The notes below the pieces were generated by a model that worked only from the letters and a program-made list of their open reading frames with translations, was not told where the DNA came from and searched no databases. The position numbers and the translations under genes are program-made. A stretch of 64,000 nt of DNA from Robertmurraya massiliosenegalensis JC6 (lineage in GTDB: Bacteria > Bacillota > Bacilli > Bacillales > Cytobacillaceae), in the NCBI RefSeq assembly GCF_000311725.1, contig NZ_HE978517.1, forward strand, positions 15,707 through 79,706, written 5' to 3'. Positions 1 through 9,392 of this stretch are shown here, piece after piece. Each line of letters begins with the position of its first letter. Within the stretch, counting starts at the first letter, position 1.

Positions 1-18
1 TAAGGCTTCTTGCTTCCT

Positions 19-51
19 ACTTGTCCGAATACCCTTCCGATTCGGACAAGT
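19..51. repeat. Perfect 12-bp inverted repeat (hairpin)
   Basis: The arms at 19-30 and 40-51 (ACTTGTCCGAAT and its exact complement) are separated by 9 bases. Neither side has a T-run, so it is not a typical intrinsic terminator. It lies downstream of the ydcC-like gene's own terminator, near the window edge. I see no gene in 1-200. Confidence 0.6.
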
Positions 52-162
52 CTAAGGTACCAAAAATCGCGTGTGTCGACTAAAGGGTCCATAACGACAG
101 ATGTGGTGGAAAATTAAAAGATGATAGACAAGCTCAATGCATATGTGTTCAACTACAAACAA

Positions 163-190
163 AAAGACTCTTCATCAAAGAAGAGCCTTG
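163..190 (-). terminator. Intrinsic terminator of the ydcC-like gene
   Basis: On the minus strand a stem AAGGCTCTTC / GAAGAGTCTT with a short loop is followed by TTTTTG. It begins about 13 bases after the stop codon of the lipoprotein gene. Confidence 0.85.
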
Positions 191-202
191 TTTAAGTTTC
201 CT

Positions 203-1222
203 TTATTTCACCATGTCACCTTGAACTTCAACAGAACGGGCAAGCATTAGCATTTCTTCCTCTGCTAAGTCTTTAGAAGCAATTGTATAATCGACACCTT
301 GGTAGGTCCATGACAATGAATTTGAGGACATTGCTCCAATCGTGAAACCTAGATCGGTTGGTTCTCCACTTACTGTTGTCGCTACCATTGTTGTAGGAAC
401 AACACTTGCTTTTTCTTGAATAAGTGTAAAGGATTTTTCCCCATCATATGTTAGAATAACTCTTTTTCCGTTTTCTGTTTCCATTGGTTTTTCTTCAATA
501 AGTTCTACACCTGGAAGTTCGGCTGTAGGATATTTAACCGTGAATTCTTCATCCCCAAGATCCGCCATTACAGGTACTTCCAACTGTGCTCCAGTCATAT
601 TCTTCGCCATATCAAAGTCTTTTTTCTCAAAGGTCGCATTAAAGTCAGCGTCAGAGAATTCAACTGTGACAAGTGCTTTACGATCCGTATCCATCACTTT
701 CACTGATACAGGAGTTAGATTCTTTTTATCTAGAGTAATTTCTTGAAGCGGAAGCATCTTATTGTTTTGGTAACGGGTTTTGGTTTCGAAGACATAATGC
801 TCTTTTGTTGAAGTGAACTTTGCTTCCTTGTCCTCAATAATATCTTCAATTAGCGACTCATATAAATAAGCTTGGCTGCTATTTTCTGGCCAATCACTTT
901 GGAATCGGAAGCTCTTATTAAGTGCCGGTGTTAACACAAAAACACCATCATCATTACGAAGAATCATTTGACTTTGATCCTTTTGAGCATTTTTTAAATC
1001 TACGCGATAGTAGGTAGGTTCCTTATGCCAAATTTCCACTTCATAGCTTTGAGGCTCAGTCCCCATTTGCAAAGTCATTTTTGCCTTAACCTTGTACCCT
1101 TTTAATTGTTGAAGCTTGCCATTCAAATCCTTTACAACATCTTCCTGCGATTTCGTACCACAGGCAGACAATACTAGCATTACCATCAGACCAGCGAGAA
1201 GCAGTACAACCCATTTCTTCAT
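203..1222 (-). CDS. ydcC: LolA-like outer-surface lipoprotein, YdcC type
   Basis: A 339-residue secreted lipoprotein. The N-terminus has two lysines, a hydrophobic segment and the lipobox LSAC, so the mature protein starts at Cys21 and is lipid-anchored to the outer face of the membrane. The body has the beta-strand-rich layout of LolA/LppX-type lipoprotein carrier folds, and its length matches Bacillus YdcC. The gene follows acpS on the same strand, as in B. subtilis (acpS-ydcC-alr). The molecular role of YdcC is not established; lipid or lipoprotein binding is inferred from the fold. A terminator follows directly, so it is the last gene of its transcript here and any alr gene beyond it would need its own promoter. 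Confidence 0.8.
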   Translation of the reverse strand: MKKWVVLLLAGLMVMLVLSACGTKSQEDVVKDLNGKLQQLKGYKVKAKMTLQMGTEPQSYEVEIWHKEPTYYRVDLKNAQKDQSQMILRNDDGVFVLTPALNKSFRFQSDWPENSSQAYLYESLIEDIIEDKEAKFTSTKEHYVFETKTRYQNNKMLPLQEITLDKKNLTPVSVKVMDTDRKALVTVEFSDADFNATFEKKDFDMAKNMTGAQLEVPVMADLGDEEFTVKYPTAELPGVELIEEKPMETENGKRVILTYDGEKSFTLIQEKASVVPTTMVATTVSGEPTDLGFTIGAMSSNSLSWTYQGVDYTIASKDLAEEEMLMLARSVEVQGDMVK

Positions 1223-1375
1223 CCTTTCAACCCCTTTGTCTCATTTAAGCGTAGTTAGCTTCAGTGTTTGGAGAGAAAAAGACAGGCATTGGTTCTCGCC
1301 TACTTGTCTCCCCTATCGCACTATGAATATATGAGACAACCTTCGGGAATATGACGAGCCTTATGAGATTGGATG

Positions 1376-1729
1376 TTAAATTTTTTCGATTACAATCTGA
1401 GCAACCGCATACTCTTCACTATGTGAAATCGACAAATGAACCCCTTCACTAAACGGTTTTTGAATGATCGGCTTACCTTTTTCATCGCTAACCACTTCAA
1501 TATCAAGAAAGGATAAATTTTTACCAATTCCTGAACCAATTGCTTTTGAAAAAGCTTCTTTTGCCGCAAATCTACCTGCTAAATATTCTACCTTGCGTTT
1601 TCCTTCGAGCATTTCGTAGCGTTCCTTTTCAAAAGGAGTTAAAATTCGCTCAGAAAACCGTGGCTGTCTTGCAATTATTTTTCCGATCCGTTTTAATTCC
1701 ACAATATCGATCCCAATTCCCGTAATCAT
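1376..1729 (-). CDS. acpS: Holo-[acyl-carrier-protein] synthase
   Basis: AcpS transfers 4'-phosphopantetheine from CoA to the serine of apo-ACP in the cytoplasm, which activates fatty acid synthesis. The family metal/CoA residues are at the canonical positions: Asp8 in GIGIDIVEL and Glu58 in RFAAKEAFSKA. The 117-residue length fits the family. I chose the ATG at 1729 because AGAAGGA lies 7-8 bases upstream; the ATG six codons earlier has no such site. It lies between ydcC and the divergent rhomboid gene, as in B. subtilis. The spacer to ydcC (1223-1375) has no clear terminator, so the two genes may be co-transcribed. Confidence 0.95.
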   Translation of the reverse strand: MITGIGIDIVELKRIGKIIARQPRFSERILTPFEKERYEMLEGKRKVEYLAGRFAAKEAFSKAIGSGIGKNLSFLDIEVVSDEKGKPIIQKPFSEGVHLSISHSEEYAVAQIVIEKI

Positions 1730-1886
1730 AAACATCTTCCTTCTCATTTTTCTATGTGGACAAACATAGTATGGTTGTGACTATGTAAATTTTTTTCAAA
1801 AAAGAACGTACATCAAGCTCATTTTTAGTTAATCACTTATAATGAATGTACATCCTCAAATTTTTTCTAACTAAGGAGGTTTTACT

Positions 1887-2615
1887 TTGTTTATTCGAAC
1901 GGAAAGCTTTAAAGAGTTTCTCCGCTTCTATCCTGTCGTATCTTTTATTATCTTTTTACACATCTTAATATTCGTGCTCGTTTCCATCCCTTCCATCTTT
2001 CCTTCTGCATGGATTTTTGAAAGCATGATGGGAGTGAATTTGTATATTGTTCAAGGTGAATATTGGCGTTTAGTCACCCCTATTTTTGTTCATAGCGGGA
2101 TTACACATATGTTATTTAACAGCTTTTCACTTGTTCTATTCGGTCCTGGTTTAGAAAGAATTCTCGGAAAGTCTCGTTTCATCCTTCTTTATTTAGCAAC
2201 AGGGGTATTAGCCAATGTAGCAACTCTCATATTAAAGCCCCTTACTTACACACATGTTGGTTCAAGCGGAGCCATTTTCGGGATATTCGGTATTTATCTT
2301 GCCATCGTTTTCTTAAGAAAAGATATGATGTCTCGAGAGAATTCTCAGGTGATTTTAACAATTGCTATAATCGGAGTCATTATGACCTTTCTTCAACCAA
2401 ATATCAATATTACTGCCCATCTCTTCGGATTACTAACAGGCTTTATTTTAGGCGCCATTCAAATCGGAAGAGGCAAAGCATTAACGGAATCTCTTCGAAA
2501 TATCTCTTTTCAACGTCCTAACTACTCAACAGGCAGACCAAAATTCAATTCAAAAAATCTCATTTGGATCGCAATTGCCTTACTTGCGATTCTGGGGTTG
2601 TTAGGACGATTTTAA
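1887..2615 (+). CDS. Rhomboid family intramembrane serine protease
   Basis: A 242-residue polytopic membrane protein with the rhomboid catalytic dyad: Ser127 in GSSG (family GxSG) and His178 in NITAHLFG. Asn78 in the HMLFN segment is in the usual oxyanion-hole position. About six to seven hydrophobic segments are seen. It would cleave membrane-spanning substrates within the bilayer; the substrate is unknown. The start is TTG at 1887, preceded by AAGGAGG at 1873-1880. Position and orientation match B. subtilis ydcA, which also lies divergent from acpS and convergent with ydbT. It ends in a terminator shared with the convergent ydbT gene. Confidence 0.88.
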   Translation: MFIRTESFKEFLRFYPVVSFIIFLHILIFVLVSIPSIFPSAWIFESMMGVNLYIVQGEYWRLVTPIFVHSGITHMLFNSFSLVLFGPGLERILGKSRFILLYLATGVLANVATLILKPLTYTHVGSSGAIFGIFGIYLAIVFLRKDMMSRENSQVILTIAIIGVIMTFLQPNINITAHLFGLLTGFILGAIQIGRGKALTESLRNISFQRPNYSTGRPKFNSKNLIWIAIALLAILGLLGRF

Positions 2616-2647
2616 GAAAAAAGCGCCATTTTATTCGGCGCTTTTTT
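2616..2647. terminator. Bidirectional terminator between convergent genes
   Basis: The stem AGCGCC / GGCGCT is flanked by A-run and T-run on both sides, so it serves both the rhomboid gene (plus) and ydbT (minus). The ydbT stop codon lies in the loop, so the last codons of ydbT form one arm. Confidence 0.9.
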
Positions 2648-4085
2648 CATTCCTTGAATACCAATGATAAATCTGTAACACCTCTTCTTCTTCGAGATCA
2701 ACTACCCTACCACCAGCTCCAGCAAATCCTGACATGATAGTTGCTTCAACGGAAGCCAAATCTTCCTTTTTCTGAAAAACACTTTCCTTCATCGATAATG
2801 ACTGTATTTTATTTCTTTGCATAAGCACTGTATTTTTCCCGATCGTTCGAAAAGATAGCTTCAATTGGTTATCTTCCTGCTTCCATCCAGCATCGCGGTA
2901 GCATAAATAGGCCCATCCCGCAAAAATCGGGAGTAGAATTAACGTCAACAACCCCCATAATTGAAAGAAGAAAAGAAAAATAACGAGAATCGGAACGACA
3001 ATAATCGTCCCTCTAAATAAATATCTTTTCAGTGCTCTTTTTGGCGCTGGCGTAATCTCATCGGTAAAGATATAACCTGGTATATTATTTTCAATAATCT
3101 CACGTATGCGGTTCTTTTTTATAAAAGGGAGAATGTTTGCGGAAGCTCCGTCTGTATCTCCTACAGAACCTCCTGCACTTTCAATAAACACACTAGCATA
3201 GCCTAATGGCTGCCTAATCAAGTTTTCACTTATTCGGATACCTTGAATGCGTTTAAGCGGGATCGTCAATTGTCTTTTCTCTAACAAGCCCCTTGTCACA
3301 ATTAAATCATCGTCCACTTTTTTCAACGTAAAGTTCCCATATTTCAATAACATTCCCAATACTGCAACAAGCCAAGCAAGGACGAAACCTATAAAAATAA
3401 GAATACTTACCAAAATAACTCCACTTGAAATGATTTCTTCGATTTCATGGAAAACCGTTTCATACGGAATCAGCTCTTCAAACTGCACAATAAATGCAAA
3501 TACGGCTGAAATAACTACTCCTATCCCACCTGATGTTGAAGCGAGTAAAATTAATTCTTTCATGGTGATTTTATAAATAATTTCTTCTTTTCGCTCAGGG
3601 AATTCTTCCGTTTCCATTTCAGAGTTAGGGCGCCCACTTGCTCGATTTTTCTGGAGAATATCTTGAATCTCACTTGCTGCCTCTTTTGTGATCGCTGTTA
3701 ATACCGCTTCAGCCTCAAGTCCGCTTGAACCTGCTGTTTCTACCTTCACTTTTACCAGTCCAAATGGACGATGGATGATCCCTTCTGACAAATCTAAGCT
3801 TTGAATCCGTTCAAAAGGAATGTATCGTTTGTTTCGCACAAATAGCCCATGTTCGATTCGAAGTTCCCCTTCTTCAATTCTATATGTATAACGAAACCAA
3901 CTAATGATTGCAGAAACGATAATAAGTAGAACTACAACTCCTGCAATTAGAAAGGGGAGCAGTTCAAAACTGAATCCTTTACTACCAAATACAACAAAAA
4001 GTAAGAACGGGATAATTAATTCTTTAAGAATTTTAAGGACATTCAAAATGGCTGCGATCGGATGAAGTCGTTTTGGTTCAGACAT
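2631..4085 (-). CDS. ydbT: PH-domain membrane protein YdbT
   Basis: A 484-residue membrane protein with repeated bacterial PH-like (bPH2, formerly DUF304) modules alternating with pairs of transmembrane segments. Each module starts around a motif such as YRIEEGELRIEHGLF (near residue 70), with related copies near residues 260 and 390. The B. subtilis homologue is similar in length. YdbS and YdbT are reported in Bacillus to protect against other strains' antimicrobial compounds; the mechanism is not known to me. The start is the ATG at 4085, which overlaps the end of ydbS by 8 bases, so translation is probably coupled. The C-terminal codons form half of the shared terminator. Confidence 0.85.
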   Translation of the reverse strand: MSEPKRLHPIAAILNVLKILKELIIPFLLFVVFGSKGFSFELLPFLIAGVVVLLIIVSAIISWFRYTYRIEEGELRIEHGLFVRNKRYIPFERIQSLDLSEGIIHRPFGLVKVKVETAGSSGLEAEAVLTAITKEAASEIQDILQKNRASGRPNSEMETEEFPERKEEIIYKITMKELILLASTSGGIGVVISAVFAFIVQFEELIPYETVFHEIEEIISSGVILVSILIFIGFVLAWLVAVLGMLLKYGNFTLKKVDDDLIVTRGLLEKRQLTIPLKRIQGIRISENLIRQPLGYASVFIESAGGSVGDTDGASANILPFIKKNRIREIIENNIPGYIFTDEITPAPKRALKRYLFRGTIIVVPILVIFLFFFQLWGLLTLILLPIFAGWAYLCYRDAGWKQEDNQLKLSFRTIGKNTVLMQRNKIQSLSMKESVFQKKEDLASVEATIMSGFAGAGGRVVDLEEEEVLQIYHWYSRNEKSAE

Positions 4086-4557
4086 CCTCATCCGCCACCC
4101 TTGCAAGCCTGGAAATGAACACTCTTAATTCTTCAGCCTCTTCTAATTCTAAGGCAGGGATTTCATGAGTAGTTGCTGCTGTCGATATATTTACCGTTGC
4201 TAACTTATACTTTCTTAAAATCGGACCTTGCTGTGTATCGACATGCTGAACACGAATCATTGGCACCAATGTTCTACGAACGATCACAATCCCCCGCTGA
4301 AGTTCAATCTCCTGTTCTCTTACTTCATATCGCCAACGTTTCCATCTTAAAGTTGGAAACAAAAAGATGATTAAGTAGGAAAAAATTAAAAATATAAGTG
4401 CAGCAATCACAATGATCCATTTCGGCCAATCAAAACTAATTGTTAAACCTATGATTCCTCCACATAGCAATAACATAAAGAAACTGTAGATAGCTCCTGT
4501 TATTCGCCATACTGGCAATGCTCGTTCTGAAATTCTTTTTTGTGGTTGTAATAGCAT
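4078..4557 (-). CDS. ydbS: PH-domain membrane protein YdbS
   Basis: A 159-residue protein with two hydrophobic segments (about residues 22-70) followed by one bPH2 module (YEVREQEIELQRGIVIVRRT...). It has the same architecture as B. subtilis YdbS, always paired with YdbT. AGGAGGAG lies 7 bases before the ATG at 4557. It overlaps ydbT by 8 bases and forms a two-gene operon with it. The upstream spacer to cshA holds a cshA terminator and a short repeat array. Both proteins are probably membrane-bound partners; the exact function is unknown. Confidence 0.85.
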   Translation of the reverse strand: MLLQPQKRISERALPVWRITGAIYSFFMLLLCGGIIGLTISFDWPKWIIVIAALIFLIFSYLIIFLFPTLRWKRWRYEVREQEIELQRGIVIVRRTLVPMIRVQHVDTQQGPILRKYKLATVNISTAATTHEIPALELEEAEELRVFISRLARVADEDV

Positions 4558-4751
4558 TACGTGCTCCTCCTAAAAAATACAATAAGTCCATTTTCACCAT
4601 GTTGCGTTAGTAGCAACCTTCTATTTTACGAAAACTTCAGGGCATTAGTTTCAAATTCTATCTCAATTTTTAAAATTATCAGCTGATATATTAAAATTTA
4701 CACCAAAATCAAGGATTTAACGTGTGGATATGGACGCATAGATTGTAATTA

Positions 4752-4801
4752 TATCGGTCTAAATCAATATTTCGGTCAAATCGACCATGTTATCGGTCTA
4801 A
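4752..4801 (+). repeat. Short array of TATCGGTCTAA-like units
   Basis: Three units start at 4752 (TATCGGTCTAA), 4770 (degenerate, TTTCGGTCAAA) and 4791 (TATCGGTCTAA). They lie in the ydbS-cshA spacer. The same unit forms a regular 20-bp-period array at 55395-55474. The function is unknown. Confidence 0.6.
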
Positions 4802-4832
4802 CCCCATTTTACCCGATTTCAACAAGCATATA

Positions 4833-4858
4833 AGAAAAAGAGCACATCACTGTGCTCT
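4833..4858 (-). terminator. Intrinsic terminator of cshA
   Basis: The stem AGAGCACA / TGTGCTCT with a 4-base loop is followed on the minus strand by TTTTTCTT, just after the cshA stop codon. Confidence 0.9.
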
Positions 4859-4865
4859 CCTCTAC

Positions 4866-6356
4866 TTACTTGAAACTATTTGATCTTGATTTATTGTTAT
4901 TGTTGCTTTGACGTCTTCCACCTTGACCCTGACCTTGGCCTTGTCTTGGTTTGTAAGAACCTCTCTTACGGTCGCGAGAGTCAAACTTACCACCGCCACG
5001 ACGATCGCCTCCGCCTGAACGTCTCTCTCTCTTATTCGGAAGAGGTTTTTCTTCTGTAAGTTTTACAGGTGTTGTATCCGGCTCTTTTGTTAACATTTTC
5101 AAAACAGCTGCCACAACAGTTGTTGCGTCCTGTTGCTCTAATAATTCCTCAGCAGCTTGCTTGTAAAATTGAAGATTATTGGCATCGATCGATTGAAGAA
5201 TTTTCTCCAGTACAGCTTTTTGCTGTCCTTCTAAAGCCTCATCTAATGTTGGTGGCTTCATCTTATCCATTTTTCTCTTCGTTGTTCTTTCCACAACGCC
5301 CAAGTAAGATTTTTCACGAGGCGTGATGAATGTCATCGCTACGCCTTCCTTACCAGCACGACCAGTACGTCCAATACGGTGAACATAGCTTTCTGGATCC
5401 TGTGGAATATCGAAATTATACACATGAGTGACACCGGAAATATCTAAACCACGCGCTGCCACATCGGTAGCGACTAACACATCAATAGATCCTTCCTTAA
5501 ACTTGCGCAGAACGGATAAACGTTTTGCTTGGCTTAAATCCCCATGAATGCCTTCGGCCATATAACCGCGAAGGTTTAGGGCTTCTGATAGCTCATCAAC
5601 TCTTCTTTTCGTACGACCAAAGACAATTGCTAACTCTGGTGTTTGAATGTCAAGAAGTCTTGTCAAAATATCAAATTTGCTCTTCTCTTGTACTTCTATA
5701 TAATATTGCTCAATTAAAGGAACCGTCATTTCTTTAGTTTTAACACGTACAATTTGTGGGTTCTTCATGAACTTTTCAGCCATTCTTTGGATAGGAGCCG
5801 GCATCGTTGCAGAGAACAACAATGTTTGACGCTCTTCAGGTGTTTTTGAAAGAATCGCTTCAATATCTTCAATGAAGCCCATATTTAACATTTCATCTGC
5901 TTCGTCTAGAACAACGGTATGAATGTTTTCTAAGCGAATTGTTTTACGATTAATATGGTCTAAAATACGTCCTGGAGTTCCGACAATAATCTGTGGATGA
6001 TTCTTCAACGCTCTGATTTGGCGATTAATATCTTGACCACCATAGATAGCAAGAACTCTTGCTCTTTTTCCGTAGCCAATTTTATAAAGCTCTTCTGAAA
6101 CCTGAACAGCTAATTCACGAGTTGGAGCAATAACAATTCCTTGAATCACATTCGAATCCTTATCAATTTTATCAATCATAGGAATACCAAATGCAGCTGT
6201 TTTTCCTGTACCCGTTTGTGCTTGCCCAATTAGATCCTTATTTTCTAAGCTCAATGGAATCGTTTCTGACTGTACTGGAGTTGCCTCCTCAAATCCCATT
6301 CTCTTTAATGATTTCATCGTTGCCGAGCTAATTCCTAAATCTTCAAACTTCGTCAA
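4866..6356 (-). CDS. cshA: DEAD-box RNA helicase CshA
   Basis: A 496-residue ATP-dependent RNA helicase. The motifs are in order: Q motif near residue 29, AQTGTGKT (46-53), PTREL (78-82), DEAD (151-154), SAT, and [10 protein letters not shown] in the second RecA-like domain. The tail from about residue 420 is rich in Gly, Arg, Asn and Ser and is probably an RNA-binding region, as in other CshA proteins. CshA is known in Bacillus as a partner of the RNA degradosome and in ribosome assembly. The start is TTG at 6356; AAGGAG lies 11 bases before it and the nearby ATG is out of frame. The gene is monocistronic, with a terminator directly after it. Confidence 0.95.
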   Translation of the reverse strand: MTKFEDLGISSATMKSLKRMGFEEATPVQSETIPLSLENKDLIGQAQTGTGKTAAFGIPMIDKIDKDSNVIQGIVIAPTRELAVQVSEELYKIGYGKRARVLAIYGGQDINRQIRALKNHPQIIVGTPGRILDHINRKTIRLENIHTVVLDEADEMLNMGFIEDIEAILSKTPEERQTLLFSATMPAPIQRMAEKFMKNPQIVRVKTKEMTVPLIEQYYIEVQEKSKFDILTRLLDIQTPELAIVFGRTKRRVDELSEALNLRGYMAEGIHGDLSQAKRLSVLRKFKEGSIDVLVATDVAARGLDISGVTHVYNFDIPQDPESYVHRIGRTGRAGKEGVAMTFITPREKSYLGVVERTTKRKMDKMKPPTLDEALEGQQKAVLEKILQSIDANNLQFYKQAAEELLEQQDATTVVAAVLKMLTKEPDTTPVKLTEEKPLPNKRERRSGGGDRRGGGKFDSRDRKRGSYKPRQGQGQGQGGRRQSNNNNKSRSNSFK

Positions 6357-6867
6357 TGTTTTTCATTCTCCTTCTTCTTTAGAAAACTGCGTAGCGCCTT
6401 CAAACTATTCTAACATCCTTCATGATAATTAGAAAAAATCAACCAATCATCCAACTTACAGAGAGAAGTAGGGAATTTGCGGTGGATAGCATTCTTCCCT
6501 TAAAAAGAGCATCTACATATTCAGCCGAACGTAGACTTTCCACTCTCTCATAAACATTTTATCGAGATTCCAACCTGTTATCTAAATTCATTTAGAAACA
6601 AAAATGGAGCTAACAGTTTTCTTTATTTATAATTTTTATTTCTGAATCCTTTTCATATGCAAGCAAAGGAAAAAACGAATATTTATGCAGACTTTCACTA
6701 GTTTCTTCATCTGCCTATAATGTGAAATGGACTCTTTAAAAATAACATCCCGTTCTTATCTTTCACCAATCGAAAAAAACTTATTTCATGAATCTCTATA
6801 ATCTAAGTCATGGAAATAATATCTCTGTTTTGCCAAGGGGTTAGCAAATCAAACCTGCTTTAAAGTG
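6357..6867. other. Non-coding spacer upstream of cshA
   Basis: About 500 bases without a supported gene. It should contain the cshA promoter and a leader. I see no T-box, riboswitch core or convincing paired -35/-10 boxes. The cshA ribosome binding site is at its left end. Confidence 0.5.
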
Positions 6868-6898
6868 AAAAAAAGACATTCTCCAGTTGGAGTATGTC
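6868..6898 (-). terminator. Intrinsic terminator of the esterase gene
   Basis: On the minus strand GACATACTCCA / TGGAGAATGTC (one mismatch) is followed by eight T residues. It lies about 105 bases after the esterase stop codon. Confidence 0.85.
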
Positions 6899-7001
6899 CG
6901 AAATGAAATTCTCGTTGACACTTTGAATTAAGTTTATCACTTTAAAGAGTTGAATGCAATGCAAGGGAGCGATCGCACACGAATATTTTTAATTCGAGAG
7001 G

Positions 7002-7691
7002 TCAGTGTCTCTCCAAAAAATCAACAATTTCACAGAAAAGCTTATCACTTTCGTTGCAGTGACATATAAGATGCTTCGATTCTTTAAGGTAAATCAACTT
7101 CTTTTCTGGGGCTGCAATGTTTTCGTATAAGTATTGCGCACTCCTCGGCGGAACAACCCCATCACTTTCCCCTTGGGCAATTAAAGTCGGAATCGTGACT
7201 CGATTGATCAATGGTTTTATACTTGCTACAAGCTTTCTAAATTGTAGAGTAGCTGCAATCGGGGTTTCTTTTACCTTTCGAGAATAGCGAATGAACAGCT
7301 CATTCTCTTTTAAACGCCCTTTTAACGTATCTTTAAACATATCAGCAACATCCACCATTAATTGCTTCGGATTCACATAATATGCCGCTGCACTAAGGAG
7401 AATTAATTTATCGATCGGATAGTGAACTGCTAAATAGCTTGCAATCAAGCCACCCATCGAGAATCCAATCACATACACCGTATCACATGTTTTTAAAAGG
7501 GTTTTTAACTCCTCTTCAGCATGCTCAATCCATTGATTATAACTTATCCCTTTGAGTGTTAGGTGCTCTCCATGTCCCGGAAGTGTCGGAACCACAATAT
7601 TCCAATCGGTATATTTTTTAAAATGATGAACGAGAGGTTCTACCTCAGTAGGATTACCTGTGAATCCATGTATACATAAGCAGCCAATCAA
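7002..7691 (-). CDS. Alpha/beta-hydrolase, Est30-like carboxylesterase
   Basis: A 229-residue alpha/beta-hydrolase that resembles the carboxylesterase Est30 of Geobacillus and YvaK of B. subtilis. The oxyanion motif HGFTGNP is near the N-terminus, the nucleophile Ser is in GFSMGG near residue 92, the acid Asp is in GESDGVV and the His is in ESKHLICH near the C-terminus. It is expected to hydrolyse short acyl esters or monoacylglycerols in the cytoplasm; the natural substrate is unknown. The start is uncertain: the GTG at 7703 overlaps the only Shine-Dalgarno-like sequence (GAGG, 7703-7706), so I prefer TTG at 7691. The gene has its own terminator and lies between hemAT and cshA. Confidence 0.75.
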   Translation of the reverse strand: MIGCLCIHGFTGNPTEVEPLVHHFKKYTDWNIVVPTLPGHGEHLTLKGISYNQWIEHAEEELKTLLKTCDTVYVIGFSMGGLIASYLAVHYPIDKLILLSAAAYYVNPKQLMVDVADMFKDTLKGRLKENELFIRYSRKVKETPIAATLQFRKLVASIKPLINRVTIPTLIAQGESDGVVPPRSAQYLYENIAAPEKKLIYLKESKHLICHCNESDKLFCEIVDFLERH

Positions 7692-7792
7692 TTCAAACAC
7701 CACCTCACTCTAAAAGTGTCGCTCAAAATGGGGATCTACCTATATTTTACACCTTATTCAAGAAATGATACTAGTGATACACTTTTCCAAAT

Positions 7793-9160
7793 TTAGCTTT
7801 GAAATTTATCCGTTAAATCCGTATTTAAATAACTTAATTGCTCTGCCATTTCCGCAATTTGATAAGAGGCTTCTGCTATTTCATCAAATGTCTTCTTAAA
7901 TTCACGAATAAATGCTCTGAAATGGTGGATTCGTCCATCGTTTGATTTAACATTGTCCACTGACTCTTCAAGCAATTGAATAATACCCCGATTCGTTTCT
8001 CGAAAAAGGCTCGCTTCCTCTGCCATTTGTAAAAAACTGTGCTCAAACTTATCGATCGTCTCTTGAACCGCACCAATTTGCCCTTGAATATGATCAAGCG
8101 CTTGTTCTGTTTGGCTTGCTAACTTTCTTACCTCTTGGGCAACAATTGAGAAACCTTTCCCATGCTCTCCAGCTCTTGCGGCTTCAATTCCAGCATTCAA
8201 CGACAAGATATTCGTTTGATTTGATATTCCTCTAATCGTTTTCACAACCTGGCCGATATTTTTTTGACTAACACTCATCTCTTCTGTGAGTGCTTTCGTT
8301 CTTTCAATTAGATCAACTACCTTATCGACCTTCGTTAACGCTTCAGACACATTCTCTTTTCCTCGGTCAACGGTTTCTATCATCACTTTTGATGAGGATG
8401 TTATGCTCTCGATTTCCGATAACATTTCCTTCACCAGTTCTTCTTTATCAGATATGGAGGATGTTGTTTCCTCCGCGGTAGCTGCCAATGTCGTCGATGA
8501 TTCATTCAATCGACTTTGGAGTTCTTTAATTTCATTGAGTTTCATCATCGAGGATGTGTAGGACTCAATATACGTTTGAATTCCGATTTGCATATCAAAA
8601 GAGCACAGCCTTTGGAAGGATAAATAATACTTCATCACCTCTTCCCAAGTATTTAACTCCCTCGTTAATATTTGCAACATTTCATTTTGAATCAGCGTAT
8701 AAGCCCCAATATACCACTCTGGAAAAAGGCCAATTCGGTTATGAACCTGACCAATTATTTTACGGCTGCGAATATATTCTTCCCCGATTTCTCCAGAAAC
8801 CATATCCAGTAGATACTGTGTTAATGTTTTCTTTAATTTTTCGATCGTTGAATATTTATTTATAATTTCCATTAAATTCGGCATATCCTGAAGCTTGCTA
8901 TAAAATGCGTCAACAATTGTCGGAGCATGTTTCTCAAGAATTGGTTTTAAGTTCACTAAGTTATTCACGTCTACTTCTGATAGTCCAACAAATTGTATTT
9001 GTCTTCCTACACTCTGACTCTTATGCAAGTGAAACGATTGTGAAGAATGGCTGGATGGATCGCCCTTTTCCACCACATCACTATTCAACTTACCCTTTGC
9101 AAATAAACGAATTGCCCCAACCTGACTATCTAATAACCCTTTGAATGGACATCCACTCAT
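7793..9160 (-). CDS. hemAT: Heme-based aerotaxis transducer HemAT
   Basis: A soluble chemoreceptor of 455 residues. The N-terminal globin-coupled sensor domain (about 50-220) binds heme through a proximal His, here His140 in [14 protein letters not shown]. The C-terminal methyl-accepting signalling domain contains the conserved hairpin [20 protein letters not shown], which contacts CheA/CheW. The protein senses oxygen and steers swimming in related bacilli. The start is ATG at 9160 with AGGAGG just upstream; the longer frame lacks a site. It stands alone between the murF terminator and the esterase gene. I looked for a sigma-D promoter in 9161-9275 and did not find a convincing one. Confidence 0.92.
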   Translation of the reverse strand: MSGCPFKGLLDSQVGAIRLFAKGKLNSDVVEKGDPSSHSSQSFHLHKSQSVGRQIQFVGLSEVDVNNLVNLKPILEKHAPTIVDAFYSKLQDMPNLMEIINKYSTIEKLKKTLTQYLLDMVSGEIGEEYIRSRKIIGQVHNRIGLFPEWYIGAYTLIQNEMLQILTRELNTWEEVMKYYLSFQRLCSFDMQIGIQTYIESYTSSMMKLNEIKELQSRLNESSTTLAATAEETTSSISDKEELVKEMLSEIESITSSSKVMIETVDRGKENVSEALTKVDKVVDLIERTKALTEEMSVSQKNIGQVVKTIRGISNQTNILSLNAGIEAARAGEHGKGFSIVAQEVRKLASQTEQALDHIQGQIGAVQETIDKFEHSFLQMAEEASLFRETNRGIIQLLEESVDNVKSNDGRIHHFRAFIREFKKTFDEIAEASYQIAEMAEQLSYLNTDLTDKFQS

Positions 9161-9274
9161 ATTCTTCCTCCTACCTCTCACGCAACTAAAGTCCTATATG
9201 AAGTCAGTATATATGAACCTGTCCCCTGAATCGCTAAGACATATTACAAAATGATGAATATTGTTTAGGAGAAC

Positions 9275-9310
9275 GAAAAAAGAAACCTAATATAGTCAGG
9301 TTTCTTTCTT
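9275..9310 (-). terminator. Intrinsic terminator of ddl-murF
   Basis: GAAACCTGA...TTAGGTTTC followed by TTTTTTCG on the minus strand, about 80 bases past the murF stop codon. Confidence 0.8.
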
Positions 9311-9392
9311 CAAATGGTTAGTTTGCCATTTATCGTAATGATTGTGGTTTATTCGCAAATGATTAAAAAGAAGAATGTTTGCGACAGAGCCT

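Noticed and set aside
9161-9275. Sigma-D (motility) promoter before hemAT
   Set aside because: No TAAA with a GCCGATA-like -10 at proper spacing was found.
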